Source: Bacteroidales bacterium UBA6445 | GTDB lineage: Bacteria; Bacteroidota; Bacteroidia; Bacteroidales; UBA932 | Direction of reading: 5' to 3' | NCBI GenBank assembly: GCA_002439585.1 | Contig: DJOF01000002.1 | Span: 1-39,549 of the forward strand | DNA: 39,549 nucleotides | Part shown: positions 1 to 8,108 of the stretch, piece after piece | How the letters are laid out: every line of letters starts with the position of its first letter | Numbering within the stretch: the stretch's first letter is position 1 | The notes under the pieces: model-generated | The model's database searches: none | What the model was told of the DNA's origin: nothing | The model's input: the letters and a program-made list of their open reading frames with translations, nothing else | Translations under genes and position numbers: made by a program

Positions 1-1
1 A

Positions 2-2665
2 ATGAAAAAAATACTACTCATAATCCTGTCCCTCGGCCTTGCCGTGGCCGCATCAGCGCAGGAAGTAAAGGAAATTGACATCCTGCCCGGAGAGAAATGG
101 TGGGGCGGGGCGAGCGGACTTGGAGAGAAGATGCCATTCAGTGCGGTGGAGGCAGACCTGCAATGGCAGAACTTCAACAGCCAGACCACCCCGCTGCTCG
201 TCTCTAGCAAAGGGCGCTATGTCTGGTGCGACGGCCCGTTCCGTTTTCAGGTGAAGGACGGAAAACTCAGCGTTGACGCTGCAAGGGGGAAAGTTGAACT
301 TTCCTCAGCGGGAAGCACGTTGAGGGACGCCTATCTTGCCGCCTCTGGAAAGTACTTGACGCCGGACGGCAAATTGCCGCCTACTCTATTCTTCTCCAGG
401 CCGCAGTACAACACATGGATTGAGTTGATGTATGACCAGAATCAGAAGGACATTCTGGAATATGCAAGGGGCATTGTTAGCAATGGCTTTCCTGCCGGCA
501 TACTGATGATCGATGACAACTGGCAGAAAGACTATGGCAATTTTGAGTTCCGCCCGGACAAGTTTCCGGATCCCAAGGGGATGGTGGACGAACTCCACGC
601 CATGGGCTTCAAGGTGATGCTGTGGGTCAGCCCGTTCGTCTCCGCTGACAGCGAAGAGTACAGAGATCTGATGCAGAAGGGATACTTGACCAAAAGGAAA
701 GGCAGCAGCCTGCCTGCAATCCATGACTGGTGGAACGGGGCGAGCGCGTGCTATGACCTTAGCAACCCTGAGGCCCGCGCCCATCTTCGGGACATTCTGA
801 AGAAAATGCAACGAGACTACGGCATTGACGGTTTCAAATTCGACGCCGGAGATCCGGACCAGTATCAAGAGACGAAAATCGATGTCTTTGATGGCAAGTC
901 CTATGACGACGACCAGACTTTGCTTTGGTCAAGATTTGGCCTTGATTTCCCTTATAACGAATTCCGCGCTTCATGGAAGGCGGGTGGCATGCCTTTGGTG
1001 CAGCGCCTTGGGGACAAGAAATACTCGTGGGACGGGGTCGCGAGCCTCGTGCCTTCGATGATTGCTGCAGGCCTGCTCGGCTATGCCTACACCTGCCCAG
1101 ATATGATCGGTGGCGGGGAGTACGGTAGCTTCCTTGGCATTGACCCGGATGAATTCGACCAGTCACTGATTGTCCGTTCTTGTCAGATACATTCGATGAT
1201 GCCGATGATGCAGTTTTCCGTGGCCCCGTGGCGGATTCTAAACAAAGAGAATCTCGAAACCTGCGTCAAATATGCCAAATGGCACGAGCAGCTTGGGGAT
1301 TACATCCTTTCTTGTGCCAGAAATGCCGCTGTTACAGGCGAACCTATAGTGCGGCACATGGAATACTCCTTCCCCGGTCAGGGTTTCGAAGACTGCAAAG
1401 ACCAGTACATGCTCGGAGATAGATACCTCGTCGCTCCTGTCATGTCGGCAGAGAATGTCCGCACGGTGAAGCTTCCCGAAGGTAAATGGCGCGACGATGA
1501 GGGCAGGATCTACAAAGGAGGTAAGACCTACACAATCAATGTACCTCTTTCGCGGCTTCTTTGGTTTGAGCCTGTGGATGGGAATGTTTCCAAGGACAAC
1601 GAATCATTCCGCCCGGGAGAAATATGGAAGGACACGGAAGGGAAAATCATCAATGCCCACGGTGCTGGCCTGCTTTATAGTGACGGGAAATATTACATGT
1701 ATGGGGAGCACAAGAACCAGAGCGGACTGGCGCTTGACGGGGTGCACTGCTACTCTTCCACTGACCTTTACAACTGGAAGGACGAAGGACTTGCGCTGAA
1801 GGTGGATCCAGATGGCTCTGGAAGCGACATAGAGTCTGGCTGCATACTGGAGCGTCCAAAGGTCATCTATAACGCAAAGACTGACAAGTACGTCATGTGG
1901 TTTCACCTTGAGCTCAAGGGGCAGGCCTATATTGCGGCAAGATACGGAGTCGCAATCGCTGACAATCCCATCGGCCCGTTCAAGTTCCTTCGCTCTGGAA
2001 GGGTGAATCCGGGCAAATGGGCGCTCAACATGACCGAATGGCAAAAGGAACAGGATTGGAACAATCCCGTGTTCTGGGTCGTGAACACAGACCTTTACAA
2101 CGAGAGCATAAGACAGGGAATGCTGTTCAAAAAATACTTTTCCGGAGGGCAGATGGCTCGTGACCAAACCGTATTCGTTGATGATGACGGCAAGGCCTAT
2201 CACATCTACGCATCAGAAGAGAACTACACACTCCAGATTGCGGAGCTGACAGACGACTATACCGCCCACACCGGAAAATATTCAAGGGCATTCGCCGGCA
2301 GGTCAATGGAAGCTCCCGCCATATTCAAGAAAGACGGGAAATACTATCTGATGATGTCAGGATGTTCAGGTTGGGCTCCCAATGCTGCGAGGACAGCTGT
2401 CGCTGACAACATTTTCGGTCCGTGGAAGGAACTCGGTAATCCGTGTTCAGGAGAAGGAGCGGAACTGACTTACCGCTCCCAGAGCACCTACATTCTAAAG
2501 CTTCAGGAGACAAAGGATATCAAGCTCGGTGGCAGGGAACAGTACATCTACGTGGGTGACAGATGGAATCCGGACGATCTGCTTGACTCCCGCTACATCT
2601 GGCTTCCGATACGCTTTGAGGGCGACCGCTTTCTCGTGGACTGGATGAACGAGTGGAAGTATTGA
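2..2665 (+). CDS. Secreted GH31-GH43 fusion glycosidase
   Basis: A signal peptide (residues 1-19, cleavage near ASA-Q) suggests a periplasmic or surface enzyme. Residues about 60-530 are a GH31-type alpha-glycosidase barrel: GILMIDDNWQ, VMLWVSPFVS and GFKFDAGD carry family strand motifs, with D281 the likely nucleophile and D344 (SWDG) a candidate acid/base. Residues about 535-887 form a second catalytic domain like GH43 (subfamilies 24/34): INAHGAGLL near N551, YYMYGEHK, MEAPAIF with E770 as likely general acid, and RYIWLPIRFEG at the C terminus. Family knowledge: GH31 removes alpha-linked sugars and this GH43 branch includes exo-beta-galactosidases and arabinofuranosidases. One uninterrupted frame of 887 codons makes a true fusion likely. 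The start is ATG at base 2, so upstream control is outside the window. The exact substrate is not inferable. Confidence 0.88.
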   Translation: MKKILLIILSLGLAVAASAQEVKEIDILPGEKWWGGASGLGEKMPFSAVEADLQWQNFNSQTTPLLVSSKGRYVWCDGPFRFQVKDGKLSVDAARGKVELSSAGSTLRDAYLAASGKYLTPDGKLPPTLFFSRPQYNTWIELMYDQNQKDILEYARGIVSNGFPAGILMIDDNWQKDYGNFEFRPDKFPDPKGMVDELHAMGFKVMLWVSPFVSADSEEYRDLMQKGYLTKRKGSSLPAIHDWWNGASACYDLSNPEARAHLRDILKKMQRDYGIDGFKFDAGDPDQYQETKIDVFDGKSYDDDQTLLWSRFGLDFPYNEFRASWKAGGMPLVQRLGDKKYSWDGVASLVPSMIAAGLLGYAYTCPDMIGGGEYGSFLGIDPDEFDQSLIVRSCQIHSMMPMMQFSVAPWRILNKENLETCVKYAKWHEQLGDYILSCARNAAVTGEPIVRHMEYSFPGQGFEDCKDQYMLGDRYLVAPVMSAENVRTVKLPEGKWRDDEGRIYKGGKTYTINVPLSRLLWFEPVDGNVSKDNESFRPGEIWKDTEGKIINAHGAGLLYSDGKYYMYGEHKNQSGLALDGVHCYSSTDLYNWKDEGLALKVDPDGSGSDIESGCILERPKVIYNAKTDKYVMWFHLELKGQAYIAARYGVAIADNPIGPFKFLRSGRVNPGKWALNMTEWQKEQDWNNPVFWVVNTDLYNESIRQGMLFKKYFSGGQMARDQTVFVDDDGKAYHIYASEENYTLQIAELTDDYTAHTGKYSRAFAGRSMEAPAIFKKDGKYYLMMSGCSGWAPNAARTAVADNIFGPWKELGNPCSGEGAELTYRSQSTYILKLQETKDIKLGGREQYIYVGDRWNPDDLLDSRYIWLPIRFEGDRFLVDWMNEWKY

Positions 2666-2916
2666 TCGGTTTGGTTCGGATGATGAACAGTTTTCTCTGC
2701 TTACATCTGCTTCAGAACCTTTTCGTTAAGCGAGCTCAGAAAAGTGGCGTATGAAATGCGAACAAATAAATTGAGTATAAAATATTCGAAAAAAAAGATT
2801 AAATTAGATAGATATTAACTAGAAAATAACCGGTACATTGATTTGGAATAGATTCATGGAAGAAGTTGCCAAAGCGTTTTCCGTATTTCGAAAATTTCAT
2901 ACACAATAAAATTTAA
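2666..2916. other. Intergenic leader before the GH36 gene
   Basis: No gene is seen. The first part (2658-2710 and 2751-2783) is similar to bases 4894-4976, downstream of the decayed GH43 copy. A short segment at about 2711-2750 is present only in this copy and contains a motif that recurs at the end of the window. The rest is AT-rich and presumably carries the promoter of the alpha-galactosidase gene; no clear TAnnTTTG element was found. Confidence 0.5.
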
Positions 2917-4728
2917 ATGAAAAAAATTCTTATAACGCTTGCGTTGGCAGCCCTATCTGCATCGTTTACTTATGCCCAGAAATCATGGGAGAGCAACCCT
3001 TATGCATCGAAGGGAGAAATCGTCGCTCCTGTGCTCAAGAGTTCGATTGTTGATGAAATAATCATCATATCGGACAATCCGGGAGATTGGAAATTCTCGG
3101 CATCTGTCGAGATGAACGGGGACAAGGAGATCATAAGCATTGCGATGGACTCTCCGCAGCCGTGTGCACCGGCAAAGTTCAATGTGTATTTCACATTTCC
3201 ACAGAAAGGTGCATTCAATGTATGGAATTCGGACGGCTCTTGCTGGGCTCACCTGGAACCGTTCTGGGGAAGAAGCAATAACTCCAGCGCACTCGCTTCT
3301 AGGATGCCGCTTTATGAATATTTCGATGACAACGACACCAACTGCCTCACAATCGCCTGCAGCGAGACCTTCAGAAAGGTGGAGGCCGCACTCGGAGTGA
3401 TGGAGGAAGGCTGCGACATCTGTTCGGAATTGCGTTTCTTTAGGGAAGCCGAAGCTCCGATGAGTCACTATGAGACCAAAATTCTGCTCGATGGACGGCG
3501 TGTATTCTGGGGAGAGACCATTCAGGACGGTGTCCAGTGGATGATGGAAGAAAATGACATGCAAGCTTTTAACGTTCCGTCGGATGCTTTCGAACCGCTC
3601 TACTCGACTTGGTATCAGTTCCATCAGAATGTGAACGACAAGGCGGTGGAGCAGGAGTGCAGGCTCGCCTCAGGGCTCGGAATGAAGACTGTCATTGTCG
3701 ATGACGGTTGGCAGACAGATGATGGAAACAGGGGCTATGCTTTCTGCGGAGACTGGAAACCTGCGCCTGCGAAATTCCCTGACATGGCGGCACATGTGTC
3801 CAAAGTGCATGAGTTGGGAATGAAATACATGGTATGGTTCAGCGTACCTTTCATCGGATTCAACAGCGAGGCACGCGAGAAGTTTGAGGGAAAATACCTC
3901 TATGCTGACGGGGGAATGAAATGTTTCGTGCTTGATCCTCGTTTTCCCGAGGTCCGTGAGCATCTTGTAAATCTGTATGTTAACGCTCTGAAAGACTGGG
4001 GGTTAGACGGGTTTAAACTCGATTTTATCGACAATTTCGGGCTTCGTGGAGAAGATCCGGCAGTGAAGGAGAATTATGCAGGACGCGACATAATGAATGT
4101 CAACGAAGCTGTTAATGTGCTGATGAAAGAGATTTCATCAGCACTGAAGGCCATTAAGCCGGACATTCTCCTTGAGTTCAGACAGTCGTACATCGGGCCG
4201 GCCATTAGGCAGTACGGCAATATGTTCCGCGCTGCCGACTGTCCGGGAAATGCAAAGGACAACAGGATGAGAATCGCATCACTCAGGCTCACGAGCGGCT
4301 CGACAGCCGTGCATTCGGACATGCTTGAGTGGAATCTCAAGGAGACTCCTGAGAATGTTGGACGAGCGATAATCAATGCCATCTTCGGAGTTATCCAGTA
4401 CTCGGCCATGATCAAGGACATCCCCGTGGAGCATCTTGAGGCCATGCGCAAGTGGATGGATTTCGCCAAAGAACACCGCGAAACTCTGCTGCACAGCGAG
4501 TTCCGCCCGCATCATCCCGAGCTTGGCTATCCTGTCATAGAGGCGGAGAGTGACACAGAGCATATCGTCGCTGTCTATCAGGACAATGCTGTCATCGATG
4601 CTGCCCCTCGCGGCAAGCGTCTCTACATCCTCAATGCATCCGGCTCCGAGAGCATTGTCGTCCGCCGTGGTGACAAGGTTCGCACGGTCAATGTCCCTTG
4701 CGGTGACTGGAAGGAGCTTAAATTTTAA
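2917..4728 (+). CDS. Secreted alpha-galactosidase-like glycosidase (GH36/GH27 clan)
   Basis: This 603-residue protein has a signal peptide (1-20, ending TYA-Q) and a clan GH-D barrel. It shows VIVDDGWQTDDG, MKYMVWFSVPFIG, GLDGFKLDFID with D369 as the likely nucleophile, and FRAADCPGNAKDNRMR with D441 as candidate acid/base, matching the GH36 layout (N-terminal beta-sandwich about 25-220, barrel 225-520, small C-terminal beta domain). Family knowledge: such enzymes release terminal alpha-galactose from oligosaccharides or galactomannan side chains. It lies 250 bp after the GH31-GH43 gene on the same strand and probably acts on the same glycan. At about 600 residues it is shorter than classical GH36 (about 700), and an alpha-glucosidase or other alpha-glycosidase activity cannot be excluded. 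Confidence 0.87.
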   Translation: MKKILITLALAALSASFTYAQKSWESNPYASKGEIVAPVLKSSIVDEIIIISDNPGDWKFSASVEMNGDKEIISIAMDSPQPCAPAKFNVYFTFPQKGAFNVWNSDGSCWAHLEPFWGRSNNSSALASRMPLYEYFDDNDTNCLTIACSETFRKVEAALGVMEEGCDICSELRFFREAEAPMSHYETKILLDGRRVFWGETIQDGVQWMMEENDMQAFNVPSDAFEPLYSTWYQFHQNVNDKAVEQECRLASGLGMKTVIVDDGWQTDDGNRGYAFCGDWKPAPAKFPDMAAHVSKVHELGMKYMVWFSVPFIGFNSEAREKFEGKYLYADGGMKCFVLDPRFPEVREHLVNLYVNALKDWGLDGFKLDFIDNFGLRGEDPAVKENYAGRDIMNVNEAVNVLMKEISSALKAIKPDILLEFRQSYIGPAIRQYGNMFRAADCPGNAKDNRMRIASLRLTSGSTAVHSDMLEWNLKETPENVGRAIINAIFGVIQYSAMIKDIPVEHLEAMRKWMDFAKEHRETLLHSEFRPHHPELGYPVIEAESDTEHIVAVYQDNAVIDAAPRGKRLYILNASGSESIVVRRGDKVRTVNVPCGDWKELKF

Positions 4729-4755
4729 CATATATCCCTCGCGATGAAGGATCTG

Positions 4756-4985
4756 TTACTAGGATGGGGGCAAGATGGAATATAGACGGCCTCGCTAACT
4801 CACGACGCATCTGGCTTCCAACTCACGACGCATCTGGCTTCCGATACGTTTTGAGGGCGTGAGCGTTGCCTTGTGGAGAGGAGGGATGCCTGAAGGTATT
4901 GATAGGTTTGGGGCGAATGAGGAACAGATTTCTCTGCTTGCATCAAAATGAAAAATGCGAGACATGAGTATAAAACGAACCTTTT
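4756..4985 (+). pseudogene. Decayed copy of a GH43 gene 3' end with its downstream region
   Basis: From ATG at 4764 the frame reads MGARWNIDGLANSRRIWLP, which matches the C terminus of the first gene (GDRWNPDDLLDSRYIWLP). A perfect 23-bp tandem duplication (4797-4819 and 4820-4842) then shifts the frame. If one unit is removed, the reading continues as IRFEG, as in the intact gene. Similarity extends past the intact gene's stop: 4894-4911 matches 2658-2674, 4916-4944 matches 2681-2710, and 4943-4976 matches 2749-2783. This is a leftover of a second, diverged GH43 gene or of a segmental duplication. No product is expected. Confidence 0.75.
4797..4842. repeat. Perfect 23-bp tandem duplication
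   Basis: Two identical 23-base units abut (4797-4819, 4820-4842), each containing GCATCTGGCTTCC. The length is not a multiple of three, so it disrupts the old GH43 frame, consistent with slippage after the gene lost function. Confidence 0.9.
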
Positions 4986-5018
4986 TACGGTCTATAAGGT
5001 TGGATTATTAGGATAAAG

Positions 5019-6095
5019 ATGAAGAAAATCAAAGTTGGACTGATTGGTTACGGACGTATGGGCGGCTTCTTCGCAGATGAGTTCCAAAAGAGTGAGAAAT
5101 GGGAACTCAAGTACATCTGCGATGTCTCAGATGTCTCTCTCCGCATTGCTGGGGAGAAATTTCCGGACGTTGTCAGGACCAAGGACGAGGACATAATATT
5201 CAATGACCCTGAAGTGGAAGTGGTGGCACTGACCGCCCTTGCCGACACAAGGCTCAGCCGGGTGAGGAAGGCGGTTGCGGCCGGCAAGAACATAATAATG
5301 GAAAAGCCGATAGCCGACACCATCGAGCGCGAGTGGGAGGTAGTTAGGGAGACTGAGAACTCCGGACTGCTTTCTACTGTGGACTTGTACCTGCGGAACT
5401 CGTGGTATTACAACGAGCTTAGGGATGTGATTCGCTCCGGAGAGTTGGGTGAACTTGCCATCGTGCGGCTCTGCCACATGACTCCGGGTCTGTCTCCTGG
5501 GGAGGGACATCACGAGTTTGAGGGGCCGGCTTTCCACGACTGCGGTATGCACTATATTGACATCGCGCGCTGGCTTACTGATAGCGAGTACAAGACTTGG
5601 AACGCGCAGGCCATCCGGCTTTGGGAGTGGAAGGATCCGTGGTGGCTTCAGACCCACGGAACGTTTGAGAACGGGGTGGTCTTCGATATCACGCAAGGAG
5701 AAAATTACGGCCAGTTGGCGAAAGACCAGACACACAATTCATACGCGGACATCATAGGTACGAAGGGAATCGCTCGCATGAACCACGATTTCAAGACCGC
5801 TGTGGTTGACATACATGGGGTTACGCGCACGGAAAGGATAGAGCGACCGTACGGAGGAAAGAATATTGACAAACTCATCGACATCTATGCCGACTGCTTG
5901 CGGAAAGGGAACACCGACCCGAGGCTTCCGTCGCTTAGGGACGCTGCCATCGCATCTGAGTTCGCCTGGAAGATGCTCGAAGACGCGCGGACACACGACC
6001 TTCCTATGAAAGGTACCCACGAAGAACTTGAGCAAATCTGGGAGCGAAGACGCACGGCAACCGAAGGCTACGGGCTGATCCGTCAACACCGCTAG
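5019..6095 (+). CDS. Gfo/Idh/MocA family oxidoreductase (cytoplasmic)
   Basis: The 358-residue protein begins with a Rossmann nucleotide-binding motif (KVGLIGYGRMGGFFADEF, residues 4-21) and has the family's EKPIAD motif (lysine near residue 95), where the lysine normally takes part in catalysis. The C-terminal alpha/beta domain includes GPAFHDCGMHYIDIARWL, a typical substrate-side helix with histidine and aspartate. Family knowledge: these enzymes oxidise or reduce sugars, inositols or amino sugars with NAD(P). No signal peptide is visible, so it is cytoplasmic. Its position between glycosidases and a second oxidoreductase suggests it processes a released sugar; the actual substrate is unknown. 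The start ATG follows an A-rich leader (GGATAAAG). Confidence 0.85.
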   Translation: MKKIKVGLIGYGRMGGFFADEFQKSEKWELKYICDVSDVSLRIAGEKFPDVVRTKDEDIIFNDPEVEVVALTALADTRLSRVRKAVAAGKNIIMEKPIADTIEREWEVVRETENSGLLSTVDLYLRNSWYYNELRDVIRSGELGELAIVRLCHMTPGLSPGEGHHEFEGPAFHDCGMHYIDIARWLTDSEYKTWNAQAIRLWEWKDPWWLQTHGTFENGVVFDITQGENYGQLAKDQTHNSYADIIGTKGIARMNHDFKTAVVDIHGVTRTERIERPYGGKNIDKLIDIYADCLRKGNTDPRLPSLRDAAIASEFAWKMLEDARTHDLPMKGTHEELEQIWERRRTATEGYGLIRQHR

Positions 6096-6187
6096 TTAGT
6101 ATAGATCCGTTGCTAGAGAAGTCCGCTAGCTGCTTGGACTAATGAGCAGCCACCACAGAAAATTTATTAACACAATACACATTGATC

Positions 6188-7705
6188 ATGTCTAAAGAAC
6201 TATCTAGAAGATCATTTCTGAAAGTCGGAGCCACAGCTGCAGCAGGCCTTGCCGTTGCTCCTAATGTACTTTTCGCCGGCAACTCTGAGAGTGGAGCTGG
6301 CAGGAAGCCCAAGAAGCCTCTTGACAGGAAGCTCAAGATCATCGCCGTGGGTATCGGTGGAAGAGGAGCGAGCGTGCTCCAGGCTCTTGAAACAGAGGAT
6401 ATCATAGGACTGTGCGATGTTGACTGGAAATACGCTGACCACGTCTTCAAGCGCTATCCTAATGCAAAGAGATACAACGACTACCGCGTGATGTTCAAGG
6501 AACTTCTTCCTGAATGTGACGCTGTCATGTGCGCGACCGCCGACCACACCCACGCGATCATCTGCGCGGAGGCTCTTGCGGCCGGCAAGCACGTCTACTG
6601 CGAGAAGCCTCTTACCCACACGGTGTATGAGTCTAGGCTTCTGACAAAACTTGCAGCCAAGGCCGGAGTGGCCACTCAGATGGGCAACCAAGGTGCATCA
6701 AATGAAGGTCTTCGGCTTGCCTGCGAGTGGATCTGGAACGGCGAGATCGGAGAGGTGACCAAGGTTGATGCCTTCACTGACCGCCCTATCTGGCCGCAGG
6801 GTCTTGAGCGCCCATCAGAGCAGATGAGCGTGCCTTCGACCCTCAACTGGAACGCGTTCATAGGCCCGGCTCCGATGCGTCCTTACCATTCAATCTATAC
6901 TCCGTGGAACTTCCGCGGTTGGTGGGATTTCGGCACCGGTGCCCTCGGCGATATGGCGTGCCACATCCTTCATGCCCCTTTCAAGGCTTTGAATCTTGGC
7001 TATCCTATTCACGTACAAGGATCTTCAACCAAGCTTCTCAGCGAGTCCTGCCCTACTGCGCAGCACGTGAAATACATCTTCCCTGCCCGCGACAACATGC
7101 CTAAGGTAGCGATGCCGGAGGTCGAGCTGAATTGGTACGATGGTGGCCTTCTTCCTGACAGACCAGAGGGACTTCCTGCCGGAGTGGACTTGAATTATTG
7201 GGGTGGTGCCGTGATTTTCTACGGAACGAAGGATACGCTCATCTGCGGCTGTTATGGTACACGTCCATACCTTGTTTCTGGAAGGGTCCCCGATGCTCCG
7301 AAGGTTCTTCGTCGGGTTCCTGCCATTAGCGATGACTTCACTGTCAACCATGTCCAGGACTGGGTGCGCGCCTGCAAGGAAGACCCTTCAGTCCGTGTGC
7401 CGTCTGCTTCCGACTTCAGCGAGGCCGGACCATTCAACGAGATGGTCGTTATGGGAGTGCTTGCAGTCCGTCTTCAGGGACTCAAACAAGTGCTCGACTG
7501 GGACGGCAAGAACATGAGATTCACCAATATCCCCGCAGATGCGAAGGTGAAGTCAATGATCAAGGACGGGTTCTCGATCCACGACGGTCACCCGACTTTC
7601 GAGAATACCTACACCGATCCTGTTGATGCGAACCAGTTTGCCGCCGAGCTCATCAAGCACACCTATCAAAACGGCTACGAGCTTCCGCCGATGCCTCAAG
7701 ACTAG
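6188..7705 (+). CDS. Tat-exported Gfo/Idh/MocA family oxidoreductase
   Basis: A twin-arginine signal is clear: MSKELSRRSFLKVG followed by an alanine-rich helix (residues 1-32), so the protein should be folded with its cofactor and exported. The start is set at ATG 6188; a TTG two codons upstream is possible but less likely. After the signal come a Rossmann motif (IIAVGIGGRGASVLQAL) and the catalytic-loop EKPLTH. The C-terminal half has NFRGWWDFGTGALGDMACHI, typical of the large Tat-secreted branch of the family in Bacteroidota and Planctomycetes. At 505 residues it is longer than cytoplasmic members. It follows the cytoplasmic relative by 92 bp and precedes a strong terminator, so the two may share a transcript. 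The substrate is unknown. Confidence 0.87.
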   Translation: MSKELSRRSFLKVGATAAAGLAVAPNVLFAGNSESGAGRKPKKPLDRKLKIIAVGIGGRGASVLQALETEDIIGLCDVDWKYADHVFKRYPNAKRYNDYRVMFKELLPECDAVMCATADHTHAIICAEALAAGKHVYCEKPLTHTVYESRLLTKLAAKAGVATQMGNQGASNEGLRLACEWIWNGEIGEVTKVDAFTDRPIWPQGLERPSEQMSVPSTLNWNAFIGPAPMRPYHSIYTPWNFRGWWDFGTGALGDMACHILHAPFKALNLGYPIHVQGSSTKLLSESCPTAQHVKYIFPARDNMPKVAMPEVELNWYDGGLLPDRPEGLPAGVDLNYWGGAVIFYGTKDTLICGCYGTRPYLVSGRVPDAPKVLRRVPAISDDFTVNHVQDWVRACKEDPSVRVPSASDFSEAGPFNEMVVMGVLAVRLQGLKQVLDWDGKNMRFTNIPADAKVKSMIKDGFSIHDGHPTFENTYTDPVDANQFAAELIKHTYQNGYELPPMPQD

Positions 7706-7722
7706 AAATTTTATGGCTCTGA

Positions 7723-7761
7723 CAGAGGAGGGGAACACCACCCCTCCTCTGTTGTGCTTTT
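7723..7761 (+). terminator. Rho-independent terminator after the Tat oxidoreductase
   Basis: A perfect 11-bp stem (CAGAGGAGGGG at 7723-7733 with CCCCTCCTCTG at 7741-7751) encloses a 7-base loop and is followed by a T-containing tract (TTGTGCTTTT). It lies 18 bases after the stop codon and would end the first half of the glycosidase locus. Confidence 0.9.
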
Positions 7762-7845
7762 AAAAGCTATCTTGAAATTGTCTCCGAATTATGTTATGCG
7801 GATTTTTCGAGGCAGTCTCGACTTTGGAAGAAGATGAAGATGATT
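7761..7845 (+). repeat. Partial copy of the 165-bp dispersed element (copy A')
   Basis: It begins AAAGCTATCTTGAAATTG and shares TCCGAATT, TATG.GGATTTTTCGAGGC and AGTCTCGACTTTGGAAGAAG with the fuller copies at 7879, 22524 and 33101. The right half and its inverted terminus are missing. Confidence 0.75.
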
Positions 7846-7878
7846 ATTATTTGTTTTTTTTTATAAATTGTCTTAAGT

Positions 7879-8043
7879 TAGAAGTTGTTTTGAAATGGTT
7901 TCCGAATTTTATTATGAGGATTTTTCAAGGCAGTCTCGACTTTGGAAGAAGACGTGTACTGGAGGTATCGGGCTGATGATAAAGATGAAAATGTCCGGAT
8001 GGGACCATATGAGAAGAGACGAGTCATTTCAAACAGCTTCTTA
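7879..8043 (+). repeat. 165-bp dispersed element with terminal inverted repeats (copy A)
   Basis: The left end TAGAAGTTGTTTTGAAATGG is the inverse of the right end CATTTCAAACAGCTTCTTA with few mismatches. Internal sequence is shared with 22524-22688 and 33101-33256. The size, imperfect inverted ends and absence of a transposase suggest a MITE-like non-autonomous element. A 51-codon frame from the internal ATG (MVSEFYYEDFSRQ) runs through the element and 8 bases beyond it, but is probably not a gene. The stretch 7762-8108 holds no other gene; the last 65 bp presumably carry the promoter for the next lipoprotein. Confidence 0.78.
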
Positions 8044-8108
8044 TTCTTAGTAGTGGTTTGAGAGATATAATTATCTTGGATACGAGTAAATATTTAAATA
8101 TTAGTGCA

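Noticed and set aside
386..868. Antisense frame within the GH31 gene
   Set aside because: It is a shadow of the strongly coding + strand and has no recognisable family motif.
7897..8050. 51-codon frame within the dispersed element as a real small protein
   Set aside because: Copies differ at all three codon positions and copy C is broken by a stop; the frame is better explained by the repeat itself.
8058..8108. TTG start for the first BACON lipoprotein
   Set aside because: It would place 17 residues before the lipoprotein signal; ATG 8109 opens exactly on the signal.
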